Shown here in pieces: positions 47,448 to 60,047 of a DNA stretch of 64,000 nt. The DNA is from Sesamum alatum (lineage: Eukaryota; Streptophyta; Magnoliopsida; Lamiales; Pedaliaceae): positions 6,897,001 through 6,961,000 of the forward strand of contig JACGWO010000006.1 of the NCBI GenBank assembly GCA_034509735.1. Direction: 5' to 3'. A program made the translations under genes and the position numbers. Numbering within the stretch: the first letter of the stretch is position 1; each line of letters begins with the position of its first letter. The notes beneath the pieces are model-generated. The model was given only the letters and a program-made list of their open reading frames with translations, was not told the DNA's origin and searched no databases.

Positions 47448-48546
47448 ACTAATTTACAACCTAAAATCCATGTTTTTCACAGTTTAATTTAGTTGTATTT
47501 TGAGCTCGATTGCAAGTGGGTTTCTCCCCTAATTTGGCATCAAAATCGAAGACCATTCACCACTTCCTGAGTTGGACATTATTTTTCAAGCTTTAATATA
47601 TATTTCAAGACGTGGGTTGTGAATTCAGTTCAAGAAAAAAGGAAAATTTTAGCTAATAACACAAATGATGAAACTACAAACTCAATTTATTAAAAAAAAA
47701 AACAAATAAAAAATTGCAAACTACATATAATGATCTTACTTCAAATCGGTCTGGCTTCGTAAACAAAAATGGCCCAACTTTTTTGTAGAAAATTGGCTGT
47801 AAATTTGAGGAGAAAAGGGGTTTGGTGGACTTAAAGGGCTAATAGGTCATTTTGCCAACAAAAATCAATATATACATCAAAGTAAATACTTGATAGGTTT
47901 TATTCAATTTCAATACTACATGTAAGTAAACACCTTATAATAATACATCGCTTTTTAATAATTCATTTAATTTAAAATAATCCTATCACCCATTTAATAC
48001 GATCTCCAAATAGATGGGGCGTTAGGATATATCTTCTACGATAATAGTCCAATTTGGCGTTTCCTCTTATGTATCTGCTTGTCATATGACAAAATGATGG
48101 AAACATGATGTTTCAAGTTATAGCAATCGACATATCAGTAATCAATTTTAAATATTTATAACTAATTAATAATTATTATGAAAATAAATACCCACACATT
48201 AGTCGAATTTGAATTCATAACTTTATAATTATGGGGCATCAATTTCACTAAGTCAAGCCTCATTAGCAAAATTACCGATGGGTTGAAAAGGTAAAGGTGA
48301 ACTATTAACTACTAACATGTTCTGATACTTTGTTCTTGATTTTGTGAAAATGATCAAAATTGTGATGCTGAAACCCCCCTCCCCCCTCTATACTTGGCTA
48401 CATAGTTGGTCACTTTTCTTAACAAATAATAGGAGATCACGGTGTACTATTATTCTTAATTTTCTGTCATTTTCAATTCTTCATTTGGGTGTAATGTATC
48501 TAAGAGTAACTTACATCGATAGTTGTTGAGGTTATACTTAGTTACA

Positions 48547-48760
48547 TATGCAAATTAAGACTTAAATGTATTTTTGGTCTCGAAATTTAAATTATATGTC
48601 GTTTTCGTCTTTTAACTTTATAAGGTAGCATTTTGGTCCCAAAATCTTTTAATTTTTATGATTTCAATCTTTTTTTTGCTGAAATTCACCCTTATCGGTG
48701 GAAAAATACTTGTGCATTTCACGTGAATTTTTAAAATTGAGACTATTGTTCCTATTAACT
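48547..48760. repeat. Half copy of the 44522-44973 MITE
   Basis: It shares GTAGCATTTTGGTCC, TTTTAATTTTTATGATTT and TTTGCTGAAATTCACCC with the left arm of the 44522 element. The right arm is missing. Confidence 0.55.
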
Positions 48761-49128
48761 CATTTTTTGAAGCCAGAAGTTGAAAAACGCTTTTTCAAGC
48801 TCTAGTGAACACTCTCTTAATCCCTTGGACACAAGCTGGGCATACCCTCACTAGTGATACTTTAAGCTCTGAAGGTAAACATGGTATTTAAACTCAGACA
48901 AGACTAGCTAGTCGAGAGGGAATCGATCCTTCGCCCGATTTGATTTGATCAAATTTTCAAAATGTTGAAAGTAAGTACCCGATCCTTTTGCTTTAAAGCA
49001 CCAATAATTGTGTTTCTTTATGGTGGTTTCAGGTAGGTAGTACGGACATAAGCATAAATATCCATGTTTTGAACTGAGTGAGCAGAAAAAGAATGAAGAG
49101 TGGAGTTATCAATTGTAGTAGGGGTGGC

Positions 49129-49990
49129 CAAAAAAATTTCAAAATCATCCAAATCATCCCGAATCAAATCGTTTTTTATGATTTATCTTCCAAATCGTTG
49201 TTCTAAATTTTTAATAAAATCGTACCGTACTTTTTGTTTGGTTTTAATTTACAACTAAAAAAATCGCCAAAAAGCAAACTACACTGTTAAATATATAATT
49301 AATTTTTAAATTATATATATAATAATTTGATAACTTTAATTCATTGTTTAGAAGAATTTCATATTCAAATTATAGAAACCCAAAATTCATATATTATTAA
49401 GGATTCATTGCAAAGCCCACTTTTGTAAATTAAGCCCATTAGAATTTTCCACTTCCTCATCTTCTCTCTCTTTTTTTCTCCCCCTTTACATCTTCTCTAT
49501 TTTTCGCCGTCCCTTATTCTCTATTCTCTCCTCCGACTCCTTAATAGACATATAAGATTAATTTGAAAGTAATTTTTATTAGGTTTGAATTTATATGATT
49601 GATTAATATATTTTTTGTGATTTATCAGTTTTTATTTATTGCTAACATTAAGTTTTTAATTTCTACTATATAATTATTTGGTGTATCAAATGTCATTGCA
49701 GATAGAATTTGACTTTCAAATATTTTTTAAAGATTTTTAGTTGGATTATATCTTGAACTATTGTATATTTAATTTTAATTATTCCAAAATTGTTATATTT
49801 TTTTACTTAAAGATTTTAGCAATATATTCTTAAAATTATTGTGTATTTGATTTTAATTATTCTGATTGCATTTGGTTAGCTTGTTTTATTTTGTTAGTTT
49901 CAACATCTTAGGTTTGTCATAAGGGGTAAAACTATCAAATCGTCTGAAACCGTACCTTTAATTTTGATTTCAAAAGTGGCAATTTGAAAA
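49129..49990. other. AT-rich spacer starting with a hAT-like end
   Basis: TAGGGGTGGCCAAAA at 49129 resembles one hAT end, but no matching right end is seen. The rest is AT-rich without genes. Confidence 0.35.
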
Positions 49991-50239
49991 ATTATTCAAC
50001 CACCAACAATAACTCTATTTGAAAATAATTTAAAAAAAAATCGAAACCACACTGTGATTACCCTAATTGCAAGTAAATTACAAGATAATCCCAATTTGCA
50101 TGAATCTATTTCCATAGCAATTACACGAATTTTGATTTTCTTTTCAAATTCAAAATACTTCCCGCCTTGATTTCGGAAGGAACAACCCCCCATAAAGCAA
50201 ACGCCACTAGGAACCAACTGATTGGTTGATGCAGAATCA

Positions 50240-50376
50240 CGCGGATCGCCGATGTTCCGGTATTTTCAACCGTTCACATCAGGGTAACTAAATCCCAACC
50301 GTTCGTACATAAATCAATCCTATTAGCGCAAACACTATGACCCTGGATCCCCGACAACGCGCGGCTCAGTATAAAT
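50240..50376 (+). promoter_or_regulatory. Histone-type promoter elements
   Basis: CGCGGATC at 50240-50247 is the plant histone octamer. CAACCGTT occurs at 50268-50275 and 50296-50303; its complement contains AACGG, the core of mitotic MSA-type Myb sites. A TATA box (TATAAAT) lies at 50370-50376, about 100 bp before the ATG. These suggest cell-cycle-linked expression. Confidence 0.6.
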
Positions 50377-50475
50377 TCATTGCTCCCAGTGGGCTTCTTC
50401 ACCTTCACTCCAAGAATTTCAAAATCCGGATAAATTTCTGCGCCAAATCACTCTGAAGGTGAAAAGATTTCTGAA

Positions 50476-50988
50476 ATGGAGACGACAGCGATCAAGGGCG
50501 CCGGCGGAAGAAGAGGCGGCGAGAGGAAGAAGGCGATACCCAAATCCGTGAAGGCGGGTCTCCAGTTTCCGGTGGGTCGAATCGCCCGGTTCCTGAAAAA
50601 GGGTCGGTACGCGCAGCGCGTGGGCGTCGGAGCTCCCATCTACATGGCCGCCGTCCTCGAATACCTCGCCGCCGAGGTAATATTCCATTTCATTTTGATG
50701 AATGAGTTCTCAGTCCATTATGCTCGTAAGTGTTTGATAAAATGCCTGTTTGACTTGCAGGTCCTGGAGTTGGCTGGAAATGCAGCGAGGGACAACAAGA
50801 AAACCAGGATTATCCCGAGGCACGTACAGTTGGCGATAAGAAACGATGAAGAATTGGGAAAATTGCTGCACGGGGTCACCATTGCTAGCGGTGGTGTCTT
50901 GCCCAACATCAATCCCGTGCTTTTGCCAAAGAAATCTGCAGTTTCAGAGGATAAAGGTTCGCAGAGCAAATCTCCAAAGAAGGCATAA
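50476..50988 (+). CDS. Histone H2A.W-type variant, two exons
   Basis: Exons 50476-50676 and 50761-50988 with a GT-AG intron of 84 bp give 142 residues. The fold is complete: [70 protein letters not shown] and [15 protein letters not shown]. The C-terminal tail ends SKSPKKA; an SPKK-type DNA-binding motif here is the mark of the plant H2A.W class, which packages heterochromatin. An intron at the AAE/VLEL junction is usual for plant H2A variant genes. A stop-free extension through the intron is coincidental, since it would insert foreign residues into the core fold. Confidence 0.92.
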   Translation: METTAIKGAGGRRGGERKKAIPKSVKAGLQFPVGRIARFLKKGRYAQRVGVGAPIYMAAVLEYLAAEVIFHFILMNEFSVHYARKCLIKCLFDLQVLELAGNAARDNKKTRIIPRHVQLAIRNDEELGKLLHGVTIASGGVLPNINPVLLPKKSAVSEDKGSQSKSPKKA

Positions 50989-51229
50989 CTTTCTGCTGTT
51001 TTTCCCCTTCTCCTTCTCTTGGGCACTTGGCCATTTTCATCTGGTCCAGCCTTTCTCAGTTTGTTTGTTTAGGAACAAATGTAGCCATGGAAGTAAATAA
51101 TCTTATAAATAATAGAAAGTGGCTTTTCTTTTCTTGGTTTTGAGAATTCTTTCTGTAGTTCTTTTGGGAGCCTTGTTTGAGTGTTTTTACTGATAAAAAG
51201 CATTGAGAATCTCAAAGATGAAGTGATTA

Positions 51230-52280
51230 TTGATAGGGTGTATTTCATTTTTGATATGCATGCTTAATTTGGCATTTTTTAAAAGGCTTCTTTTACATTT
51301 ATAATTGAATTATGCGTATTTTGAATGAAGGCTTGAGATTGATTTGTGGAGAAAAGTAGTCAAAAACCTCAAAGTTAGAAAATGACAAGTAAAAATAGTA
51401 ATGAACATACTCGAGTAGCTATTAGGGTGTGGTTATGTCTTATCCAATACTCGAATTTGTGTGGGAAAAGAAGATAAAATTTGGAATTTTTTTTTCTTTA
51501 TTTCTAGAGAAAGTATGAAAGGAAAGCAAAATTTGAATATTTAAAAGGAAGAAAACACAGAGAAAAGAATATCTTTTATCATCCTTTTGGAAAGGAGTAA
51601 GGAGTTGAAGATGTTGGTAACATTAATTAGTTTTTCTCTCTTTATTTCAATTTATGTTTTCGTTTAGAATATTTTGTTTTGTTACGAACATGTTGAGTAG
51701 TTAATTTTTTACTTTGATTCAAGGGAAACTAATTGAAAATTAGAATAGAAAATTAGCTACTCAATCTGTTCGTAGCTAATTTTTGATTAGTTTCACTTGA
51801 ATTACAATAAAAAATTAGTTACTCAACATGTTCGTAACAAGACAAGATGTTCTAAATAAAAATATAAATTGAGATAAAGAGAGAAACTAATTGATGTTGC
51901 TGATGTCTTCAATTCCTTGCTCCTCTCCAAAACCATGATGAAAGATATCCTCTTTTTTCTGCTTTTCCCCTTTTAAATCTTTAGATTTTGCTTTCCTTCC
52001 GTGCTTCCTGGAAATCTTTTCAAATCTCATCTTTTCCTGCACAATCTCGGATAATGGATAAGGTGTGATCACGCCCTAATGGCTACTCGAGTCTGTTTGT
52101 GACTGTTTTTATTTGATCATTTTTTGGCTTTCTTTGGGGCGTTTTGACTCATCTTCTTCACAACGGGTCAATCTCGATCCTTCATTCGATAGACGCATAA
52201 TTTAATTATAAATATAAAGGAAACCTTTTAAAAAAACTTGAATTAAGCATACATATGAGAGATGAAATACACCCTATCAA
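51230..52280. repeat. Near-complete 1.05-kb inverted repeat (foldback)
   Basis: The left end TTGATAGGGTGTATTTCAT at 51230 and the right end ATGAAATACACCCTATCAA at 52280 are exact complements. The arms pair over about 500 bp each: ACTCGAGTAGC-ATTAGGG, GAAAAGA and TGTTACGAACATGTTGAGTA all have inverted partners. The loop lies near 51750. TTA flanks both ends (51227-51229 and 52281-52283), a possible 3-bp duplication as in PIF/Harbinger elements. No coding content. Confidence 0.85.
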
Positions 52281-52283
52281 TTA

Positions 52284-54057
52284 TGGTCAATGATAATGTG
52301 AAAATGATTTGGGTTTTGAACATTGGGAAGAAACAACCCTTTGAACATTTCTTGATCTTTGTTTAGTTGAGTGAGAAGATGAGTTTTAAACTTGGACTGC
52401 CTCTTGCAGAATTTAAATTATTTTAGTGCTATTTTTAAGTCAGATGGATTAATGTGGAATTATGTACAAAGTTGCATTGTAATACAAGATGAGTAAAATA
52501 GAACTAGTATTAAGTTTTTGAGTTACACTTAAGTTACTTTGTGATCTACAAATACTATGCTATTTACTATTATGAAGTGAAGAGTAGATATAGCACTTAG
52601 GGACTTGTGAAATATTAAAATGGAAGTGCAATCCTTATAAGTTGTAATATTGGAATAGAAAGTATATGCAGGTTTGGCAATATATTGCATCCAAAGTCCA
52701 TTTTGAAAATACATTTCTGAATAAATGGCTCCTGGGAAGGTTCTTGATACTAACTAGAACTAGGTGTGTTGAATTTGGTTTATATTATTTCAATAAAATT
52801 ATTATATAATAAAAAATTAATTTAATAAAAACTTAATGCGTACTTTATAATAAAAAAAATTATTTTTATATGTAAAAGCATAAAGCTAAATATAAAATAT
52901 TTTTCTCCACTTTATTTATTATTTTATATTGTAAAAAGTATATCTTTTGTACATGCAATATCATATGCATCTCTTGTTTTCAAAAAAAAAAAAAAAATAT
53001 CATATGCATCTCTTTTGGTAGAAGTAAATCATGTCAATTTGTATAAGTAAATTTATGCCCAAGATATTATATACATACACAATAGATAAACAATAAAGAC
53101 ACAAATATATGTATATGTATGTGTGAGTAGCTATGATGTATGGGTACGGATACAGTGGCATGAATACGATACGGCACGAACATGGCGATATGAAAAATTT
53201 TAGAAAATTAGGACACGACACAACTATATATAATGTATATTTTATTTATATTCTAAATTTGTTCATAAAATTTATGCAATATGAAAAATATCAAGATAAA
53301 ACATAAAATAAACATGTCTTATATCTAAATTTTTAATCAAAATACATGACTTAAAAATTATACACAATCAGTTTATTCTAAAAAGTATGCAATGAAAAAT
53401 ATCTAATCATCCAAATTAGTTAAATTTTCATGACCATCTTATACAAAGAACCTCTAAACGTGTTCAAAACGTGTCGAACACTCCTCTAAAACGTGTCGGA
53501 CATGCCAACAAATGTGTTCGACACCATGTTCTTTTTTTTTATTTTATATTTTCGGAAACGTCTATGCCGTGGCCGAGGCGTGTCCGACGTGTTTAAGCCG
53601 ATCCGTGTTTGACACTGCATCGAGTAATTTTTTGAAGTATTTGTGCATTATAGTGAGTAGCATATACAATGCTTAAAATTGATGAATAGAAAATATGTAA
53701 TGATTGATTCTTTTATATAGAGAATTAATGCATACAAAAATTTAAAAAGCATGCGCATCATATATTTTACGACATAAAAATATATTAAAGTAGAATAAAT
53801 ATCTATATTTATTTATTTATTGACTTGGTGATTTTTTATTGTAGTTTAATTTTTTTGCCCAATATCTTTTTCAATGAGGTTCTTTTATTTTTTTGGATGA
53901 AATTCTATAAGGTTCATATATTCTCAATTATAGATGTTATTCTACCTTGATGATTACACTACATGAGCAAACAATGAAATAAAATTTTGCTTAGCTCTTT
54001 TATTTTTAACTTTTAGTTTTTTAATCTTATTAATTAATTTTAATTAAAACAAGGGAT
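52284..54057. other. Spacer, no gene seen
   Basis: AT-rich sequence. 53130-53620 holds degenerate GTGTC(C/G)GACAC-type words (AACGTGTCGAACAC, AACGTGTCGGACATG, GTGTCCGACGTG), the remains of a repetitive element with such a core. A poly(A) run is at 52981-52996. Confidence 0.5.
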
Positions 54058-54430
54058 AATTGCATAAAATCCCTTTGTGTTTTGGTTTATCTGAAAAAAG
54101 TATCACGCGGTTTGTAAATAGCCTAAAATCCCTCTATGTTTTTTTAAAAATTAAGCTCACATCCCACAAACCTCTAATAAACGAACGACGTTAAATTTTT
54201 TAGGTTTTTTCATTTTGTCCTTTTCACTCAGTAACGTGAAAACGTCTGTTGACTTATCAGAATTACCACTTTACTAAGAGAAAAAACGAGAGAGTTATAG
54301 GGTTTACCGTTCAACCAATCGTGCTATGTTGTAGAGTTTTTTTTTTTTTTTTTAAATTTTTTATAAATCAACGAAAATTGATATGCTCATTTAATTTATT
54401 GACGAAAGCGGGGTGACCGGTGAAGGGTTT
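54058..54430. repeat. Half MITE-like fragment
   Basis: GGGATAATTGCATAAAATCCC starts a segment with inner CCTAAAATCCCTCTATGTTT, typical of one arm of a foldback. No right arm was found. Confidence 0.35.
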
Positions 54431-54949
54431 TTTTGATTCTTTTCTCTTTCTTTGTTTAGATGATAGTACGTGGAATTGATTTTGTTAGTTCTTGTTTGTT
54501 TTATTTTTCTTTGGAGGCAAATAATTTTCCAGAGTTTTTGGGATTGACGAAGCAATTGAAAAAGGTATGTATTTTGGTTGTAGTTCTTGATACCTCACTT
54601 TTTGTTCAATGTTTCTCCCTATACTGTTTTGACTGTTTGTTTTAGAGATTTGTGTTTTATTGTCCATGTCATGAGTTATTTTTAATAATTAGTTTTGAAT
54701 GATTTAGTATGAGTACTCTCCGCATGATGTATATAGTAATACTTGTTTTCATGTTGTCTGATTTAAACAAAATGTCTTTTTTCTGTTGGTCCCCACCCCT
54801 CACAGATGTTAGTTTTTTCCCTTGTTCTTGTATTATATTAATATATAACTGTAAAGTGTGTTACTTTACAGTTTTACTTATATAAATAATATTATCCATT
54901 TGAGTTGTGAGGACTAGTGAGTTACTTGTTGTTTGTTTTTATTTGCCAA

Positions 54950-56760
54950 ATATGGTTCTTGATAATTATGCTGACTTTGATATTTGGGTGGGTAAGGTAA
55001 TTGAAATAGGTACCTAAAGTTAGATATATTGGGATAGTACTGGGTGCCTAATATAGATAAGAAGATATATGGGGACCTTATTGATATATATGTAAAGGCA
55101 AGGGGTAAAGGGCTAAACCTTGTTACATATTACTATTTACCTCGGCATACATTGGATAATGGGATTAGGGTGTTGAATGTGGATGATAGTATTAGATAGT
55201 GAGGGCATACAAGAGGTTGAGTGTAATTCCTATTTACTGTAAGGACAAATATGGCCCTCGTTGCTAATTGATACTCAGGGCAATATCTCTAGCGAGGATC
55301 CAATTCCTTCACTTCCTTTTCATGAAGATTTTGAACCTTTCAGTTACTTGCATGATCCTCCAAACCTCAATAATGATGCTGTCAATGAACCTCCAAGCAT
55401 AGTCATTCCACCATCTAACTCTCGTCCAAACACTGAAGTTCCACCATTCACTTTTCCTCCAAAATTTGATTATCCACCAGTTGATGAGGGTGATCAAGGT
55501 AGTGAACCAAGTGATGGTGAGGGGAATGATAGTGAGTTAAGTTCTAGTGACTCCTCAGCATCTCAATGTCTTTTTGGATGCTTAAGGATCTAGAAGGTCC
55601 ACTTGATGATGACATCTTTGAAGATAGACCCATTGACCATGCAAGAAAGTTGTATAAAACTATGAGAGCTCATAGGAGGGAAAAAAGAGGCAGAACAACA
55701 GAGAAGGAAGATGAGAGAAATCTGAGGGATGAGGAGTGGGGTAGTGATGCTGCAGATCAGGATGAACTCATTTCTTTAAGGGGGGTCGGATGATGAAGAA
55801 ACAACGTATGCTAAGTGGAATAATAGAATGGATATGGAGAATGCAAACTGTTTGTAGGAATGAAATTTTCTACAAGGGAAAATACATGGAGGTGTTAAGA
55901 GATTGGTCTGTCGGAATGGGCGGGATCTGAAATTCATAAAAAAATAGGAAGTGTAGCATGCATAAAGTGTATAGAGCCAAAAGATAAGCAATTGAGAGGA
56001 TAAAAAGCAATATAAAACGACAACATGAGAGATTGTATGACTATTTTGCAACTATTGAGAAACGCAATCCAAGAAGCATTTTGGTGTTGAAGGTAGATAG
56101 GTCATTCAGTCCAACTTTTGTGTTTTGTTGCATATGGATGCTTGCTTACTAATTATGCTTATTGACTATCTAGATGCCTCCCACTATGTCACAAATTGAT
56201 TCAAGCCACAATATAGAAATTCTGCCATAGTCACTTGTCAATTCAATGTCTCAACAAGACCATCTACATGGGACCAAGTTCATCAATGCCAAAGCTTCCA
56301 CCTCCTGCACAAAGACCTTTTTTTACTCAATCCCTAGGTTCTGCACGTAGCCCCTCACACTCTCCGATTTTGTAGAAGCTAAGAAGGCCCCTAGTTCACA
56401 AAGTCATATAACATCTCAGTTTAGGAGCTCATTTCAAATACCCCCACGACAAAGACCTCCAATTGTTTAATTTCATGTTGATAATACTGAACATGTATTT
56501 AATTGTTTATGTGCAATTTATTATTTTACAGTCCCCAATAACTTAGTACTTTTTTGGCATGTTGTCGCAGATGCCTAAAGACAATGTGCCAATGCCTGGA
56601 CCTATTCAGACTCAAAGAGAAGAAAGTAACAACATCTAGTTTCAAAGACAAGCTGAGGGTTCAACTAGTTGAACATCTTTTCATAGGGAATGTTACTCAT
56701 CCACCAGGTCAAGTTGCAATCACAACTTCGATCTATTTCTGGATCATATAGGCTAAGGCC
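54950..56760 (+). pseudogene. MULE (MuDR-type) transposase relic
   Basis: Frames in order: DNYADFDIWVGKVIEIGT-like and YLPRHTLDNGIRVLNVDDSI (about 54955-55200), the N-terminal domain of MuDR proteins; an acidic Pro-rich linker open at 55261-55593; AKWNNRMDMENAN and KFSTRENTWR (about 55810-55890); then RLYDYFATIEKRNPRSILVL with KVDRSFSPTFVF (about 56033-56125), just before where the catalytic DDE core should start. That core is missing; only a decayed Pro/Gln-rich tail follows. Many stops and shifts, so it is dead. No terminal repeats were located. Confidence 0.6.
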
Positions 56761-57589
56761 AAGTACTGAATCAAATTCCTCTAGGGCACAACATGCACCT
56801 GGCCATAAAGGGTGACTGACAATGATTGTTTTATTGTTTTGAAAAGTTGTGTACATAATCAACTTATTTAGTATGTTGGTTTTTGAGAATATTTTTGGCA
56901 GTATTTGATATTGTTTTGGCTAGGATTTCTCTATGTTTTGGACTGAATTTTGACCATGTTTTTTGGCTTAATTTGGAAAATTGAAGTATTTACCTTTATT
57001 TTATTGTTGGCCGTATTTGACAATTTTTCAACAGATTCATACGAGTTATAACATATTTTGCTTGATAATGTGAAAACAAGTCATTTAATAGGCATTAAAG
57101 TGCAAATGTTTAGTGAATACAATACATAACCTATTTCAATACTTTTGCAATTATCAAAACAAGAACAAGCATATGAAATATACATTTTTAAAATTGTCTT
57201 CGGTTTTGCCACTTCTAGAATAAACCTCTTTTCAATTGTTAGTTGTGTCTGCGTTGAGATTGACAGTGAACCTTTTCCACAAATACTAATCGGGTCCAAC
57301 CAACAAAAAAAACCTACATTCAATTGACCGATAATTACAGAATAATTTTCACTCACTTCCATTGGTTGAACCTACAACTCTAATTGCAACATATTTTTGA
57401 CAAAAATATTTTAAATTTTTATATCTCAAATTGATTTTTTTTCTTTGGACGTAGATCTTGTAGAAGCATAAGATATTCTACAAAATAATAATAAAATTAT
57501 TAATAATAAAACATTTTAATTTTCATAAAAAATAAATTAAAAAATAATAATACCACCATTTAAATTAAAAAATAATAACTGCTCTAAAC
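56761..57589. other. Spacer, no gene seen
   Basis: AT-rich; nothing recognised on either strand. Confidence 0.5.
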
Positions 57590-58500
57590 ATTCTCGCCTC
57601 TTTCAGAAAGCAAAGCTACAACTCTTCAGTCTAAGCTATCTAAGCTAGAACTTAAGGCCTACCTCTTTTCAGAGATACTCCACTTTCCGGTCTAGATTCA
57701 CTAACTGTATTCACCGCTTTCCAGATCTCGGAACTAGATCTACTTTACTCATCGACATTCTCTAAATGAATTATGTTATGGTCCTGAACTCTCGATATAT
57801 CATATGTAATGACAGATCGAGGTAAGCTTGTCTTTTCGGAAGAGGTGAGAGTGGCAGGGCAAGAAAGTTAGAATCATACCCGATATTCAGAGTGCCAGAG
57901 CTAGAAGCGGCCATTGTAGACCTCATTCCCCTCTTCCTTCTATGTCTTCTACCTGAGGAAGAACCTCCGACCCTAGATCTATGCTTTTATTCCGCGGATC
58001 TAAACCTCCGTATGTTCTTCCCCTCTTGTCGGTCGATCCATTACCCAAAGAGAACGCTTTGCTCCTGGAGTTTTGTCCATCTTCACCTTCTCCTTCGTAC
58101 CCTCACTCTTCTTTTTGTTCTTATCCGTTTGACCATCCCCGGATCCAATCAGCAATGGTAGAGAGTCCTCTTCCCCAAGCGTCTGAAGTCACTTCCACCC
58201 TTTTAGCCATTTGCTTCCTTGCTTTCAAAAAAAGGAGAAGTTCTTGTCGGACTTCTTCTATAGTATAGCGCCTTCTCTCGGGTCATGAGCTGCTTTTCTA
58301 GCTAACTGCATTCGGCAATGTGGTTCTTCTATTCCATTCACAATGTATCAAGTTTCATCCTTACTCTCCCAAAGGTCTCGGTTCCTGTAATCCATCGTCC
58401 TTTAAGAGCATTGCATTGGATTCTTTGTATGGGATTCGAGGATTCCACCCCCCTTTCGGAATATCTTGATGATTTTAGCAGTTCCAAAGAATCCAATCAA
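57590..58500. other. Block of distinct composition, possibly organelle-derived
   Basis: From about 57590 the base composition turns balanced and CT/GA-mixed without simple repeats, unlike the AT-rich DNA on both sides. It resembles plant mitochondrial intergenic DNA in style (AAGCTATCTAAGCTAGAAC, TTCTTCTATAGTATAGCGCC). No organellar gene was recognised, so origin is a guess. Open frames through it (57892-58268) have no domain resemblance. Confidence 0.3.
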
Positions 58501-58779
58501 GGGGCAAAGAAGTCAGTTGGAAGCAAAGGCCAAGGTATTTCAAATCCAGATCAACCCAATCCAAAGGATGTATGTTGTGTTGGGCAATATTTGTAAGGGT
58601 GAAAAGAGGCATTTTATGTCAATTCAAAGGGGTAAAAGGTTGGAAAATGGTAAAAAAATTATTCCTTTTGCCCTACTCGCGCGTGTACACCACCTTCCGT
58701 CTATTTTTCACGGAGGTTTTCTTTTTCTTTTTTCTTTTGCAAGGTTTTAGATTACAGGAGGGGCTCAAAATATAGGTAG

Positions 58780-59690
58780 ATTTTTAGCAATTTGTCTATT
58801 TCAGAAGGACGTCACATGCATTTTTTCCTTAAAATAAAGTATAAAAAAAAATACAATTGATACCCGAAAATATATGCAGTCCAATGAAGAGCCCATACGG
58901 GAGAGGACCCACGATGAATACAAGATGACATGCGGCCTAAGGAAAGAAGGAGCCCTGAGGCCCAAATTCCTGAAGAAGACTTGATGAGCAACAAGACTTG
59001 GAAAGACCTAGGTAGACGCACAGTCAGTCTGGAAGGGGGCTTATTGAGCAACTACCTAGACATGAAGATATTATCATTCCCATGTGTTGAAATCTCCATT
59101 AAACAACTCAAAAGAGTAACAATAATCTAGCGGAATATTTAATAAAGTATTTTGATAGATCAAAAAATTTATTTATCAAAAATTTCAATTCAATCATTTT
59201 TGGTTCGATTTTACGAAATACTCCGTGTCGGGTGGCTCCAGAATGAAAAAAAGGATATATTATAATGAGTTTCTAGGAGATTTGATATAATAATAAATAA
59301 TTCCTCATTATTTGAAAATTATCAACACTCATATGATTTTAATGTTCATTCAAAAACTAGCACATTTTGTTGGTTTTTGTTAGGTTTTCATCCATTTTCT
59401 GTGATGAACTAATCAAAATACCCTTGAATTAAGAATTAATTTTACTTACTTTTAAAATTTTAATTTTTTTATGAACTAGAAGGGCAAGAAGGAATCTTCA
59501 TCTCGTCATTTTTTTATGAGTTTTCAATTTTTTAAAAAGGAAAAACTAACAAAGGCAACGTGAAAATTTCTAAACCTCCGTCCAAGGATTACATAATTTT
59601 ATCAAATATTAGGAATATTAATAATTTTTAAATAAAGAAAAGTATTTATAGTTATTCCATCTGATAATAGTTTGATGTAATTCACCTAAA
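58780..59690. other. Spacer with TE-like scraps
   Basis: 58880-59060 has LTR-like purine-rich composition (GAAGAGCCCATACGGGAG) but no boundaries. The remainder is AT-rich. Confidence 0.35.
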
Positions 59691-59709
59691 AAAAAGCGGT
59701 TGCCAAACG

Positions 59710-59710
<1 letters not shown>

Positions 59711-59743
<33 letters not shown>

Positions 59744-59802
59744 GTTATTGTTATTGTTGTTGTTGTTGTTACTATTACTATTACTATTACTATTACTATT
59801 AC

Positions 59803-59842
<40 letters not shown>

Positions 59843-59856
59843 TATTTATTTATTTG
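59711..59856. repeat. Compound trinucleotide microsatellite
   Basis: Successive blocks of (TTA)n, (TTG/TTA)n, (TTG)n, (TTACTA)n and (TTA)n, then (TTTA)n, span about 146 bp and end about 190 bp before the PPR ATG. The poly-Leu frame through it is an artefact. Confidence 0.9.
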
Positions 59857-60047
59857 ATGAAATACCAAATGTTTTCTTGATTGAAACATGATGATGTTTT
59901 CCGCCAAAACTGATTAACGAAGAAAAGTAATTCTAGCGCTGGAAAGAGGGTCAAGAGAGGTAAGAAGATCTTGAGTAGAGATTGATGTAAGGTCTTTGAA
60001 GCCACTAATAGCAGTTCAAGTGATCATCTCCGTATCTGCTTCTCCAA

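Noticed and set aside
50677..50760. Unspliced long H2A reading frame
   Set aside because: The segment has GT and AG ends, and its removal restores the uninterrupted histone fold.
57892..58268. Two overlapping open frames as a candidate gene
   Set aside because: No conserved motif, and neither frame has intron or promoter support; the block itself may be of foreign origin.
59700..59891. A 63-residue poly-Leu frame
   Set aside because: Pure translation of the trinucleotide microsatellite.
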